From ZC4RG30 sp964396335 (GTDB taxonomy: Bacteria > Pseudomonadota > Gammaproteobacteria > Steroidobacterales > Steroidobacteraceae), in contig CAYNEX010000023.1 of assembly GCA_964396335.1 (NCBI GenBank), positions 1 to 25,977 on the forward strand: a stretch of DNA of 25,977 nucleotides, given 5' to 3'. Positions 7,852 through 15,601 of this stretch are shown here, in pieces. The notes below the pieces were generated by a model, which was not told where the DNA came from, ran no database searches, and saw nothing but the letters and a program-made list of their open reading frames with translations. A program made the position numbers and the translations under genes. The first letter of the stretch is position 1; every line of letters begins with the position of its first letter.

Positions 7852-8070
7852 ATGTCCGAACGCGACTCCGAACGATTCGATATCGACGATGAGTTCCTGT
7901 CCGAGCAGGAAGACAGCAACGATTACGACCGCCTGCTCGACCGCGTCGACAAACGCACGCGAGACAAGGCCAAGAAGGGCGGAAAAGCAGCCTGGAGCAA
8001 GCTCGAGGAAGTGCTGGCCGAGCGCAAGCTGAAGCGCGACCTGTCCGACTACGACGATTACGAAGCCTGA
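7852..8070 (+). CDS. Small, highly charged 72-residue protein
   Basis: MSERDSERFDIDDEFLSEQE starts a very acidic N-terminal third, followed by a basic, helical middle (DKRTRDKAKKGGKAAWSKLEEVLAERKLKRDL) and an acidic tail (SDYDDYEA). There is no membrane segment or Cys. The LEE-ER-LKRDLSDYD ending recalls small gammaproteobacterial proteins annotated as the PA3496-like putative envelope integrity family; that match is from memory and tentative. There is no clear Shine-Dalgarno, but the start fits the promoter upstream and coding use looks real. It lies 41 bases before lysAC, with a hairpin between. Confidence 0.7.
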   Translation: MSERDSERFDIDDEFLSEQEDSNDYDRLLDRVDKRTRDKAKKGGKAAWSKLEEVLAERKLKRDLSDYDDYEA

Positions 8071-8077
8071 CCGGATC

Positions 8078-8098
8078 GCCCCGCGCTGACCGCGGGGC
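8078..8098 (+). terminator. GC-rich hairpin between small gene and lysAC
   Basis: GCCCCGCG (8078-8085) pairs with CGCGGGGC (8091-8098) around a 5-base loop. There is no T run, so it may be an attenuating or RNA-stabilising hairpin rather than a terminator. It ends just before the GGAG ribosome site of lysAC. Confidence 0.4.
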
Positions 8099-8111
8099 CG
8101 GAGCAACTCCC

Positions 8112-10697
8112 ATGACTACGCGCAAGCCGCGCTGGATCGTGCTGAAGTTTGGCGGCACGAGTGTTTCGAACCTGCCCAACTGGAACAACATCGCCGCCAT
8201 CGCGAAGACGCGGGGCGCCGATGGCGCGAATGTGCTGATCGTGCATTCGGCCGTCAGTGGCATCACCGACCGCCTGGAGAAGCTGCTGGTCGCGGCGCTG
8301 GCCGGCGACCATGAAGAAGCTCTGCAGGCCATCGTGTCGCGCCACCAGCAGCTGTGCGACGAGCTCGGCATCGGCGTCAGCGCGCAGCTGCAGGGTTATT
8401 TCGACGAACTGCGCGCGATCGCGCAGGGCATCCACCTGACGCAGGAACTGAGCGATCGCACGCGCGCCAAGGTGATGTCGAACGGCGAGCTGATGTCGAC
8501 CGAGATCGGCTCGCGTTACCTGGCGAAAATCGGCGTGCCGGTGCGCTGGTGGGACGTGCGCGAAGGCCTGAAGGCCGAGGAGCGCAGCTTTGCCTCCGCC
8601 GCCGGCAACTGGCTCTCGGCCACCTGTGACTTCACCCCCGATGCGGCGCTCGCCACGAAGCTGGCCGGACTGTCACCGGTGGTGATCACGCAGGGATTCA
8701 TCGCCAGCGACGATCGCGGCGACACGGTGCTGCTGGGACGCGGCGGCTCCGACACGTCGGCCGCTTACCTTGCCGCCAAGCTGTCGGCCGAACGGCTGGA
8801 GATCTGGACCGACGTGCCCGGCATGTTCAGCGGCAATCCGCGCTCGACGCCGTCGGCGCGCCTGCTGCGCGACCTGCATTACGACGAGGCGCAGGAGATC
8901 GCCAGCAGCGGCGCCAAGGTGCTGCATCCGCGCTGTGTGCTGCCGGCACGCGTGCACCAGATCCCGCTGTTCGTGTATGCCACCCAGGCGCCGGACCTGG
9001 AAGGCACGCGCATCAGCGCCTCGCCGGCCGACACATCGGCCAAGGTGAAGGCGGTGTGCGTGAAGAAGGGCATCACGCTGGTATCGATGGAAAGCCCGGG
9101 CATGTGGCACGAGGTGGGCTTCCTCGCCGACGTGTTCCAGATCTTCAAGCAGCATGGCCTGTCGGTGGACCTGGTTTCGACCTCCGAGACCAACATCACC
9201 GTGTCGCTGGATCCGCAGGCGAACACGATGAATGCCGAGGTGCTGGAAGACCTGCTCGAGTCGCTGTCGGAACTGTGCCGCGCCGAACTGATCGGGCCCT
9301 GCGCCTCGGTCAGCCTGGTGGGCCGCAACATCCGCGGCATCCTGCACGAGCTGGGCGAGGCGTTCTCGTTCTTCGCCGACCAGCGCATCTACCTGGTCAG
9401 CCAGGCCGCCAACGACCTGAACTTCACCTTCGTGGTCGAAGAGAAGCAGGCCGACCGCCTGGTGGAGCAGCTGCACACGCTGCTGATCCAGCCCGAGCCG
9501 GGCGAGCGCGTGCTCGGCCCCACCTGGGAAGAACTGTTCCGTGCGCCGGGCAGCCTGCCGCCGGCAGAGCCGTGGTGGTGGGAGCAGCGTTCGGGCGAGC
9601 TGCTGCGCAGCCTCGGTGACCGCGACGCGGCCTATGTCTACGACACCGCCACGGTGCGTGCCGCCGCGCGTGACCTGCTGGCACTGAAGTCGGTCGATCG
9701 CGTGCATTACGCGATGAAGGCCAACTGGCATCCGGCGCTGCTGCAGACGCTGTTCGAAGCCGGCGTGAAGATCGAGTGCGTATCGCGCGCCGAGATCGAA
9801 CACGTGATGACGGTGCTGCCGGACCTGCGTGCCGACGACATCCTGTTCACGCCGAACTTCGCGCCGCGCGACGAATATGAATTCGCGCTGGGCAAGGGCG
9901 TCAACGTCACCATCGACAACCTGCATTGCCTGCGCGAATGGCCGGAACTGTTCCGCGGCAAGCGCGTGCTGGTGCGCATCGATCCGGGCACCGGCCGCGG
10001 CCACCATCACCATGTGCGCACCGCCGGCAACTACGCCAAGTTCGGCATTCCGCTGGGCGAGATCGAGGAACTGCGTTCGCTGGCCGCGGCGGCCGGCGTG
10101 ACGGTGTTCGGCCTGCATGCCCACACCGGCAGCGGCATCACCGATATCCGCAACTGGACGCAGACGGCAGAGGACCTGGCGCAGGCCGCGAAGGTGCTGG
10201 GCACGGTCACCACGCTCAACATCGGCGGCGGTTTTGCCGTGCCGGATGCCAACCACCGCAACCGCATCGACCTTGCTGGCCTGGACGCGGCGCTGTCGCA
10301 GTTCAAGCAGGCCAATCCCGGCGTGTCGCTGTGGATCGAGCCGGGTCGCTACCTGGTGGCGGTCGGCGGTGTGCTGCTGGCGCGCGTCACGCAGCTGAAG
10401 CAGAAGGGCCAGCAGGGTTACATCGGCGTGGCCACGGGCATGAACGCGTTGATCCGTCCGGCGCTGTATGGCGCCTTCCACGAGATCGTGAACCTGTCGC
10501 GGCTCGGTGAGCCGACGGTGGGCCAGTACGACGTGGTCGGACCGATCTGCGAGACCGGCGATGTGCTGGGACATGACCGCCTGCTGCCGGAGACCCGCGA
10601 GGGGGATGTGCTGCTGGTGGCCAATGCCGGTGCGTATGGCCGGGCAATGGCATCGCAGTACAACCTGCGGCAGCCGCCGGAAGAGATCGTCCTGTAA
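8112..10697 (+). CDS. lysAC: Bifunctional aspartate kinase / diaminopimelate decarboxylase
   Basis: An 861-residue fusion of the first and last enzymes of lysine synthesis. The aspartate kinase is at about residues 8-300: KFGGTSVSN at the start, LLGRGGSDTSAAYLAA and WTDVPGMFSGNPR later. Two ACT-type regulatory regions follow, about 313-380 (FKQHGLSVDLVSTSETNITVSLD) and 396-460, the usual site of lysine or threonine feedback. The PLP-dependent decarboxylase is about residues 485-861. It has the Schiff-base Lys536 in HYAMKANWHPA, HAHTGSGI near 669, a GGGF glycine loop, EPGRYLVA, and CETGDVLG near 812 with the partner-subunit Cys. No stop or frameshift interrupts the linker, so the fusion looks native; such fusions are known in Xanthomonadaceae. 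GGAG precedes the ATG. Confidence 0.95.
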   Translation: MTTRKPRWIVLKFGGTSVSNLPNWNNIAAIAKTRGADGANVLIVHSAVSGITDRLEKLLVAALAGDHEEALQAIVSRHQQLCDELGIGVSAQLQGYFDELRAIAQGIHLTQELSDRTRAKVMSNGELMSTEIGSRYLAKIGVPVRWWDVREGLKAEERSFASAAGNWLSATCDFTPDAALATKLAGLSPVVITQGFIASDDRGDTVLLGRGGSDTSAAYLAAKLSAERLEIWTDVPGMFSGNPRSTPSARLLRDLHYDEAQEIASSGAKVLHPRCVLPARVHQIPLFVYATQAPDLEGTRISASPADTSAKVKAVCVKKGITLVSMESPGMWHEVGFLADVFQIFKQHGLSVDLVSTSETNITVSLDPQANTMNAEVLEDLLESLSELCRAELIGPCASVSLVGRNIRGILHELGEAFSFFADQRIYLVSQAANDLNFTFVVEEKQADRLVEQLHTLLIQPEPGERVLGPTWEELFRAPGSLPPAEPWWWEQRSGELLRSLGDRDAAYVYDTATVRAAARDLLALKSVDRVHYAMKANWHPALLQTLFEAGVKIECVSRAEIEHVMTVLPDLRADDILFTPNFAPRDEYEFALGKGVNVTIDNLHCLREWPELFRGKRVLVRIDPGTGRGHHHHVRTAGNYAKFGIPLGEIEELRSLAAAAGVTVFGLHAHTGSGITDIRNWTQTAEDLAQAAKVLGTVTTLNIGGGFAVPDANHRNRIDLAGLDAALSQFKQANPGVSLWIEPGRYLVAVGGVLLARVTQLKQKGQQGYIGVATGMNALIRPALYGAFHEIVNLSRLGEPTVGQYDVVGPICETGDVLGHDRLLPETREGDVLLVANAGAYGRAMASQYNLRQPPEEIVL

Positions 10698-10701
10698 GCA
10701 G

Positions 10702-10721
10702 TGTGCGGCTTCGGCCGCACA
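10702..10721 (+). terminator. UUCG hairpin after lysAC
   Basis: TGTGCGGC and GCCGCACA (8 bp) close a TTCG tetraloop five bases after the lysAC stop, in the gap to the convergent toxin gene. There is no long T run, so terminator strength is uncertain. Confidence 0.6.
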
Positions 10722-10754
10722 TGTTCGCGAGCCTGCGCCTGCGGACTTTGCTGA

Positions 10755-11132
10755 TCAGATCGGGTGAACCTGCAGGCCCCGCCGGATCGATGCAGCGAGA
10801 CCGCGCAGGTCGTCGGGATCACTGGTCACCACCAGATCATTGCGGGCGAGGGCGGATGCGACGACCGCTGCATCCACCACATCGCGGGTACCTGACCGCG
10901 CGCACAGCGTTCCCGCCGTTTTCGCGCGCGTTTCGTCCAGGGGTTCCACTGCGCATCCCCTGAGCAGCCGCGACAGACTGGCCTGCGACCCGCCGCGCCA
11001 GGCTTGTGCGAGCACCGGGGCCGGGACCACCGGCAGCCTTCCACGCCTCAATGCCTGCGCATGGAGTACCCAGAGATCGCGCCGGTTGGCTTCCGCGGCA
11101 AGCAGCGCTCCGGTGTCGTAGGTAACACCCAT
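10755..11132 (-). CDS. VapC-like PIN-domain toxin
   Basis: A 125-residue predicted PIN-domain ribonuclease, the toxin of a type II toxin-antitoxin pair; such proteins cleave tRNA or rRNA. Typical acidic positions are visible: Asp6 in VTYDTGALLAAE, Glu14 in the same stretch, then TRDVVDAAVVASA and TSDPDDLRGLA near the C-terminus. The start is uncertain. ATG 11132 gives the usual short N-terminus directly before the first Asp strand and sits four bases after the antitoxin stop; ATG 11147 would add five residues and overlap the antitoxin by 11 bases. The RNA target cannot be inferred. Confidence 0.8.
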   Translation of the reverse strand: MGVTYDTGALLAAEANRRDLWVLHAQALRRGRLPVVPAPVLAQAWRGGSQASLSRLLRGCAVEPLDETRAKTAGTLCARSGTRDVVDAAVVASALARNDLVVTSDPDDLRGLAASIRRGLQVHPI

Positions 11133-11136
11133 CGGC

Positions 11137-11373
11137 TCACTGGCCATCAAGGATGGCATCAGCGGCAGCGAGTTCCTCCGCCGTGAACGGGCCGTGTTCT
11201 GCTTCCCAGTCGGCAACTGCGGCAAGGCCTTCCTCGATTGCCAGCGCGTGCTGCGCGGCCTGATTGAGCCATGCCGAGAAACTGAGCCCCTTGCGCTCAG
11301 CCGCGACGGCTGCCGCCGCGGCGATCTGCTCATCGAGAGCAACGCTGAGTTTTCTGACTGCCATGCGCGCCAT
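11137..11373 (-). CDS. Ribbon-helix-helix-like antitoxin of the VapC pair
   Basis: A 78-residue protein. Its N-terminus MAVRKLSVALDEQIAAAAAVAAERKG resembles a ribbon-helix-helix DNA-binding strand plus helix, followed by SFSAWLNQAAQHALAIEEGL, the second helix of that fold. The acidic C-terminal tail (WEAEHGPFTAEELAAADAI) is the type of segment that wraps and inhibits a PIN toxin. It is first in a two-gene operon with the toxin. Starts at 11373 (MARMAV) or 11364 (MAVRKL) are both possible. A palindrome just upstream may be its operator. It could be called VapB-like; I do not assign a named subfamily. Confidence 0.75.
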   Translation of the reverse strand: MARMAVRKLSVALDEQIAAAAAVAAERKGLSFSAWLNQAAQHALAIEEGLAAVADWEAEHGPFTAEELAAADAILDGQ

Positions 11374-11388
11374 GGTAGCACCACATTC

Positions 11389-11398
11389 CTACCGGTAG
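11389..11398. promoter_or_regulatory. Candidate operator of the toxin-antitoxin pair
   Basis: CTACCGGTAG is a perfect 10-bp palindrome 16 bases upstream of the antitoxin start. A further GTAG occurs at 11375-11378. Ribbon-helix-helix antitoxins commonly autorepress at short palindromes in this place. Assignment is by position only. Confidence 0.4.
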
Positions 11399-11561
11399 TA
11401 TGCGCCCCAATTTTCCCGCTTGAACTCAGGGCGTTGTCGCGCATATCTGAGGAGAAACGAGAGAATGGGTGAGACTGATCCCACGCCGTGATGCGGGGTC
11501 TTCACCGCGCTTCCGGATCCAATCAGGCCGATAAGGGGATCAGGCCCGACCAGGAGCACTC

Positions 11562-11768
11562 ATGACCCCCTTCTCCATCGCACTCGCCGCCGGCCTGATG
11601 GTCTTGGCCGGCCTCGGCATCCGCTACCTGGGTCGAATGCACCAGCGGCGCAGAGCGCGGGCACGCTGCCGGCAGGAAACCGCCAGGCTCGACCGTGAAG
11701 TCGAGCAGGCCGAAATCCTCCGGCACGAGTCGGAACTGCGCACCGGCGAATTCGACATGCAGGGCTAG
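11562..11768 (+). CDS. Small single-pass membrane protein, 68 residues
   Basis: Starts MTPFSIALAAGLMVLAGLGI, one hydrophobic transmembrane segment at about residues 5-22, followed by a very basic stretch (RMHQRRRARARCRQE) and a charged, probably helical tail ending ELRTGEFDMQG. The basic side after the helix suggests an N-out, C-in orientation. AGGAG lies 7 bases before the ATG. It ends one base before the hisIE stop on the other strand. No family is recognised. The 188 bases upstream, back to the antitoxin gene, hold a direct repeat ATCAGGCC at 11522-11529 and 11539-11546 and no other gene. Confidence 0.65.
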   Translation: MTPFSIALAAGLMVLAGLGIRYLGRMHQRRRARARCRQETARLDREVEQAEILRHESELRTGEFDMQG

Positions 11769-11769
11769 G

Positions 11770-12411
11770 CTATCTGGCGGTGCGCGCCCGGTGACGTGCC
11801 GCGAGCTCCGCGGTCACATCCTGCAGCGACAGTCCGCGCGCGCGCAGCACCAGCGCCAGATGGAAGAGCAGATCGGCGGATTCACCCACCAGCTCCTCAT
11901 CGCTGCCACCGGTCGCGGCCAGCGCGACTTCGACGCCTTCCTCACCGACCTTCTGCGCCATGCGGCGCAGGCCGCTGGCATGCAGCTTCGCGGTGTAGCT
12001 CTTCTCGGGGCTCTCGGCGATGCGCGCGGCAATCACGCTTTCCAGCTGCGCCAGGAAGGCAATGCCATCACTGGCCGGCAGCGCGCCGTCACCGAAGCAG
12101 GTGGTGGTATTGCGATGGCAGGCGGGACCCTTCGGACGCGCGCGCACCAGCAACGTGTCCGCATCGCAATCGGCTTCCACGTCGACCACTTCCAGCGTGT
12201 TGCCGGAGGTCTCGCCCTTCTCCCACAGCTTCTGGCGCGAGCGGCTGTAGAACACGGCGCGGCCGCGGGTCAGCGTCTCGCGCAGCGCCTCGGCATTCAT
12301 GTACGCCAGCATCAGCACGGCGCCGGTGGCGGCGTCCTGCACGATGGCCGGCAGCAGGCCGTCACCCTTGTCCCAGGCGAGACCTTTGATGTCATCGATC
12401 CGGAGGCTCAC
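11770..12411 (-). CDS. hisIE: Bifunctional phosphoribosyl-AMP cyclohydrolase / phosphoribosyl-ATP pyrophosphatase
   Basis: Carries out steps 2 and 3 of histidine synthesis. The length of 213 residues is normal for the fusion. The HisI half (about 1-110) has WDKGDGLLPAIVQD, MLAYMN, YSRSRQKLWEKGETSGN, and the metal-binding VEADCDADTLLV and GPACHRNTTTCF Cys/His set. The HisE half (about 120-213) has the SYTAKL, KVGEEGVEVALAA and ESADLLFHLALVL helices of the MazG-like fold. I chose GTG 12411 because it overlaps the hisF stop as GTGA; a much longer upstream reading frame is only the hisF shadow. It is the last gene of the operon, and no clear terminator is seen after it. Confidence 0.95.
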   Translation of the reverse strand: MSLRIDDIKGLAWDKGDGLLPAIVQDAATGAVLMLAYMNAEALRETLTRGRAVFYSRSRQKLWEKGETSGNTLEVVDVEADCDADTLLVRARPKGPACHRNTTTCFGDGALPASDGIAFLAQLESVIAARIAESPEKSYTAKLHASGLRRMAQKVGEEGVEVALAATGGSDEELVGESADLLFHLALVLRARGLSLQDVTAELAARHRARTAR

Positions 12412-13177
12412 AGGCGCACCTCGATGTTCCGGCCACGCAGGAACTGCTTCAGGTCGGGAATCGCGATCGCGCCGCTGTGGAACACGCTCGCGGCCAGCGC
12501 CGCATCGGCAGCGCGGCGCTCGAACAGCTCGGCGAAATGCTCCGGCGTGCCGGCGCCACCACTGGCGACCAGCGGCACCGAACACACCTCGCGCACCGCC
12601 GACAGCTGCGCCAGGTCGTATCCACGTCGCACGCCATCGCTGGCCATGCAGTTCAGCACGATCTCGCCGGCACCGCGCTGCTGCGCCTCGCGCACCCATT
12701 GCAGGGTGTCGCGGCCGGAATCACGGCTGCGGTTCGGATCGCCGGTGAACTGGTACACGCGGAAACCCTCCGGCGTGGTCTGGCTGTCGATGCCCACCAC
12801 CACGCACTGCGAACCGAAACGCCGTGCCAGCCGGTCGATCAGGTCCGGATCGGCCAGGGCAGGGGAGTTCACCGACACCTTCTCGGCGCCGGCATTGAGG
12901 ATGGCCTCGGCGTCCTCGACGCTGCGGATGCCACCGGCCACGCAGAATGGGATGTCGAGCACCGCGGCGACGCGGCTGATCCAGCTGCGATCCACCGACC
13001 GGCCCTCGGGGCTGGCAGTGATGTCGTAGAACACCAGCTCGTCGGCGCCTTCGTCGCGATAACGCTGCGCCAGTTCGAGGATCTCGCCCACCACGCGGTG
13101 GTCGCGGAACTGCACGCCCTTGACGACCTGGCCGTCACGGACATCCAGACAGGGAATCAGGCGTCGCGCAAGTATGG
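12408..13177 (-). CDS. hisF: Imidazole glycerol phosphate synthase cyclase subunit, start lost at assembly gap
   Basis: The cyclase half of the HisH-HisF complex, making imidazole glycerol phosphate and AICAR by use of ammonia channelled from HisH. A (beta/alpha)8 barrel of about 256 residues: LARRLIPCLDVRDGQVVKGVQF holds the first catalytic Asp, followed by the phosphate-binding VAGGIRSVEDAE, and LNCMASDGVRRGYD with the second catalytic Asp. The family normally begins MLA(K/R)R, yet the first readable codon before LARR is ATA at 13175-13173, two bases from a run of ten N. The true start is therefore missing or misread at the contig end. It is closed at its 3' end by the GTGA overlap with hisIE. 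Confidence 0.93.
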
Positions 13178-13187
13178 NNNNNNNNNN
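13178..13187. other. Assembly gap of ten N at the hisA/hisF junction
   Basis: Ten N separate the 3' end of hisA from the 5' end of hisF. If the two sides are joined with a one-base overlap, hisA reads on for six more codons to a TGA at 13157-13159 and the hisF start lands six bases after the hisA GGAGGAG, a normal arrangement. The ten N are therefore probably a scaffolding placeholder, not missing sequence. Confidence 0.85.
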
Positions 13188-13905
13188 GCAACTCCTCCAT
13201 GCTGATGCGCCCCTCGAGCAGGGCCTTGCCACTGACCGCCGCGGCCATGCCCATGGCATCAAGCCGCGCAAGGTCATCGGCGGAACGGATGCCGCCGGAA
13301 GCCTGCCAGGCAATCCGCGGGAAGCGCCGCAGCGCTTCGGTATAAAGATCGAAGCCGGGACCGGACAGCGCGCCATCGCGCGAGATGTCGGTGCACAGCA
13401 CATGCTTCAGCGGCGTGTCACTGAACGAAGCCAGCAGCTCCCACAGCGACAGCGCATGCTCCTGCACCCACCCCTTGGTGCGCACGCGCGGCACCCCGGT
13501 CTCATCGACACGCACGTCGATGGCCAGGCAGACGGCCTCCGCACCGTGCTTCTCCAGCAGCGCGCGCAGCATCGCCGGATCCTCGACCGCGGCACTGCCG
13601 ATCACCACGCGGCTCACGCCGGCGGCCAGCGCCGCCTCGGCCAGCTCGCGCGAACGCAGTCCGCCGCCCAGCTGGATGCGCACCCGCGACTGGCCGGCCA
13701 TGCGCGCGATCAGCTCGCGGTTGCCGGGCGTTCCATCACGCGCGCCATCGAGGTCCACCAGGTGCAGCCAGCGCACGCCGGCGTCGGCATAACGGTTCAG
13801 CAGCTCCAGCGGATCCACTTCGTAGCGGGTCTCGGCGTGGAATTCACCCTTCAGCAGGCGCACGCAATGGCCGCCGCGAAGGTCAATGGAAGGAATCAGC
13901 AGCAC
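13188..13905 (-). CDS. hisA: ProFAR isomerase, C-terminus lost at assembly gap
   Basis: Isomerises ProFAR to PRFAR, step 4 of histidine synthesis; a (beta/alpha)8 barrel. 239 residues are readable before the gap, against about 243-246 usual. MLLIPSIDLRGGHCVRLLKGEF has the catalytic Asp8, QLGGGLRSRE is the first phosphate loop, LCTDISRDGALSGP holds the second catalytic Asp, and QASGGIRSADDLARL is the second phosphate loop. GTG at 13905 starts two bases after the hisH stop. Only the last few residues are hidden. The GGAGGAG inside its final codons would be the hisF ribosome site. Confidence 0.94.
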
Positions 13906-13907
13906 GA

Positions 13908-14522
13908 TCAGTCCCGCAGGGCAACGAAGTTGGCGATCAGGCGCGCACCCACCGCAGCGGAACGCTCCGGGTGGAACTGCACGCCACGGAAATTGGCGCG
14001 ACGCACGGCGGCGGTGAAGCGGCCGCCGTAATCACTGACGGCGAGGGTGTCAGGGCCCACCGGCGCGGCGAAGCTGTGCACGAAATACACGTAGTCGCCG
14101 GCCCTGATGCCGTCGAACAGCGGATCATCCCGCAGCGGCTCGAGCTGGTTCCAGCCCATGTGCGGCACCGGCCGCTCGGGGCTGGCCGCCATGCGCGCCA
14201 CACGGCCGGGCACGATGCCGAGGCAGGGCGTTTCGGTGGCGCTGCCGACGGTTTCCTCGGAAACCTCGAACAGCAGCTGCATGCCGAGGCAGATGCCCAG
14301 CACCGGCTGCGTCAGCTTCGGCAGCAGCTCGTCCACACCGGCCTCGCGCAGGCGCGCCATCGCATCCGGCGCAGCGCCCACGCCCGGCAGCAGCACATGC
14401 GAGGCCGCGGCAATGCGCTGCGGATCACGACTGACTTCCGCACGCACGTCGAGGCGGCGCAGGGCATGCAGCAGCGAGGCGAGGTTGGCGCCGCCGCTGT
14501 CGATCACCACCACGTCGCTCAC
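13908..14522 (-). CDS. hisH: Imidazole glycerol phosphate synthase glutaminase subunit
   Basis: A class I glutamine amidotransferase that releases ammonia for HisF; length 204. The nucleophile is Cys78 in VLGICLGMQLL, the His184/Glu186 pair is in VQFHPERSAAVG, and the oxyanion strand is LLPGVGA at 44-50. GTG at 14522 overlaps the hisB stop as GTGA. It lies between hisB and hisA, its usual place in gammaproteobacteria. Confidence 0.95.
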   Translation of the reverse strand: MSDVVVIDSGGANLASLLHALRRLDVRAEVSRDPQRIAAASHVLLPGVGAAPDAMARLREAGVDELLPKLTQPVLGICLGMQLLFEVSEETVGSATETPCLGIVPGRVARMAASPERPVPHMGWNQLEPLRDDPLFDGIRAGDYVYFVHSFAAPVGPDTLAVSDYGGRFTAAVRRANFRGVQFHPERSAAVGARLIANFVALRD

Positions 14523-15601
14523 AGCACCCCCTTGGTGGAGGGCAGCTCATTGCCCTCGCGCCGGATGGCCATGCGCAGCGCGCGGCCCACACCCTTGAAG
14601 CAGGCTTCCACCATGTGGTGGGTGTTCTCGCCGGTCACGCTGACATGCAGCGAGGCGCCCAGCGTCTCGCCCAGCGAGCGGAAGAAATGCGGCACCAGTT
14701 CGGTGGCCAGTCCGCCCACCTCGGTGCGGTTGAAGCGGCCTTCCCAGACCGCATAGGGCCGGCCGGAAAGATCAAGCGCCACCTGCACGCGCGCCTCGTC
14801 CATCGGCAGCAGGAAGCCATAACGCATGATGCCGCGCTTGTCGCCCAGCGCCTTGCGCAGCGCCTCGCCCAGCGCCAGCGCGCAGTCTTCCACCGTGTGG
14901 TGTTCGTCGATGTGCAGGTCGCCCTTGCACTGCAGCTGCAGCGCAAAGCCGCCGTGCTTGGCGATCTGCTCCAGCATGTGGTCGAAGAATCCATGGCCGG
15001 TGGAGACCTGGATCGGGCCTTCGGCATCGAGGTCGACGCTGATGCGGATGTCGGTTTCCTTCGTCTTGCGCGTCACGGTGGCACGGCGCGCCAGCAGCTC
15101 GGCGGTGATCGCCGGCCAGGTCTCGCTCGCGCTGCCACCCTTCAGCACGCGCAGTCCGCGCACGCCGAGGTTCTTCGCCATCTCGAGGTCGGTCTGCCGG
15201 TCACCGATCACCGCGCTGGCGGCCTTGTCGAGGGTCACCCGCTGCAGGTAGTCACCGAGGATGCCCGGCTTCGGCTTGCGGCATTCGCACTCGTCAGCCG
15301 GCTTGTGCGGGCAGATGAAGATCTCGTCGAAGACGATGCCCTGGCTGGCCAGCGTGTCGACCACCAGCGCCTGCGCCGGTTCGAAATCCTCGCGCGGGAA
15401 ACTCGCGGTGCCGAGGCCGTCCTGGTTGGTCACCATTACCAGCCGGTAGCCCGCGGCCACCAGCCGCTGCAGCGAGGCGAACACATCGGGCAGGAAACGC
15501 ACCTTGGCGAGGCTGTCGACCTGTTCGTCGGCCGGCTCCTCGATCAACGTGCCGTCGCGGTCGATGAACAACACCTTCCGCGGCTCAACATTGGCATTCA
15601 T
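14519..15601 (-). CDS. hisB: Bifunctional histidinol-phosphatase / imidazoleglycerol-phosphate dehydratase
   Basis: Carries out steps 6 and 8 of histidine synthesis. The 360-residue protein has an N-terminal HAD phosphatase (about 1-165) with the nucleophile pair Asp14 and Asp16 in FIDRDGTLI, a zinc-type cluster CPHKPADECECRKPKPG, and GDRQTDLEMAKNLG. The C-terminal dehydratase (about 170-360) has the paired metal-binding motifs GHGFFDHMLEQIAKHGGF with DEHHTVEDCALALGE, and GENTHHMVEACFK. This fusion is typical of gammaproteobacteria. The ATG at 15601 overlaps the hisC stop as ATGA. Confidence 0.96.
   Translation of the reverse strand: MNANVEPRKVLFIDRDGTLIEEPADEQVDSLAKVRFLPDVFASLQRLVAAGYRLVMVTNQDGLGTASFPREDFEPAQALVVDTLASQGIVFDEIFICPHKPADECECRKPKPGILGDYLQRVTLDKAASAVIGDRQTDLEMAKNLGVRGLRVLKGGSASETWPAITAELLARRATVTRKTKETDIRISVDLDAEGPIQVSTGHGFFDHMLEQIAKHGGFALQLQCKGDLHIDEHHTVEDCALALGEALRKALGDKRGIMRYGFLLPMDEARVQVALDLSGRPYAVWEGRFNRTEVGGLATELVPHFFRSLGETLGASLHVSVTGENTHHMVEACFKGVGRALRMAIRREGNELPSTKGVL

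Noticed and set aside
8673..10574. 633-codon minus-strand open frame inside lysAC
   Set aside because: Antisense shadow of a gene with clear kinase and decarboxylase motifs; rich in His, Gln and Arg and without recognisable domains.
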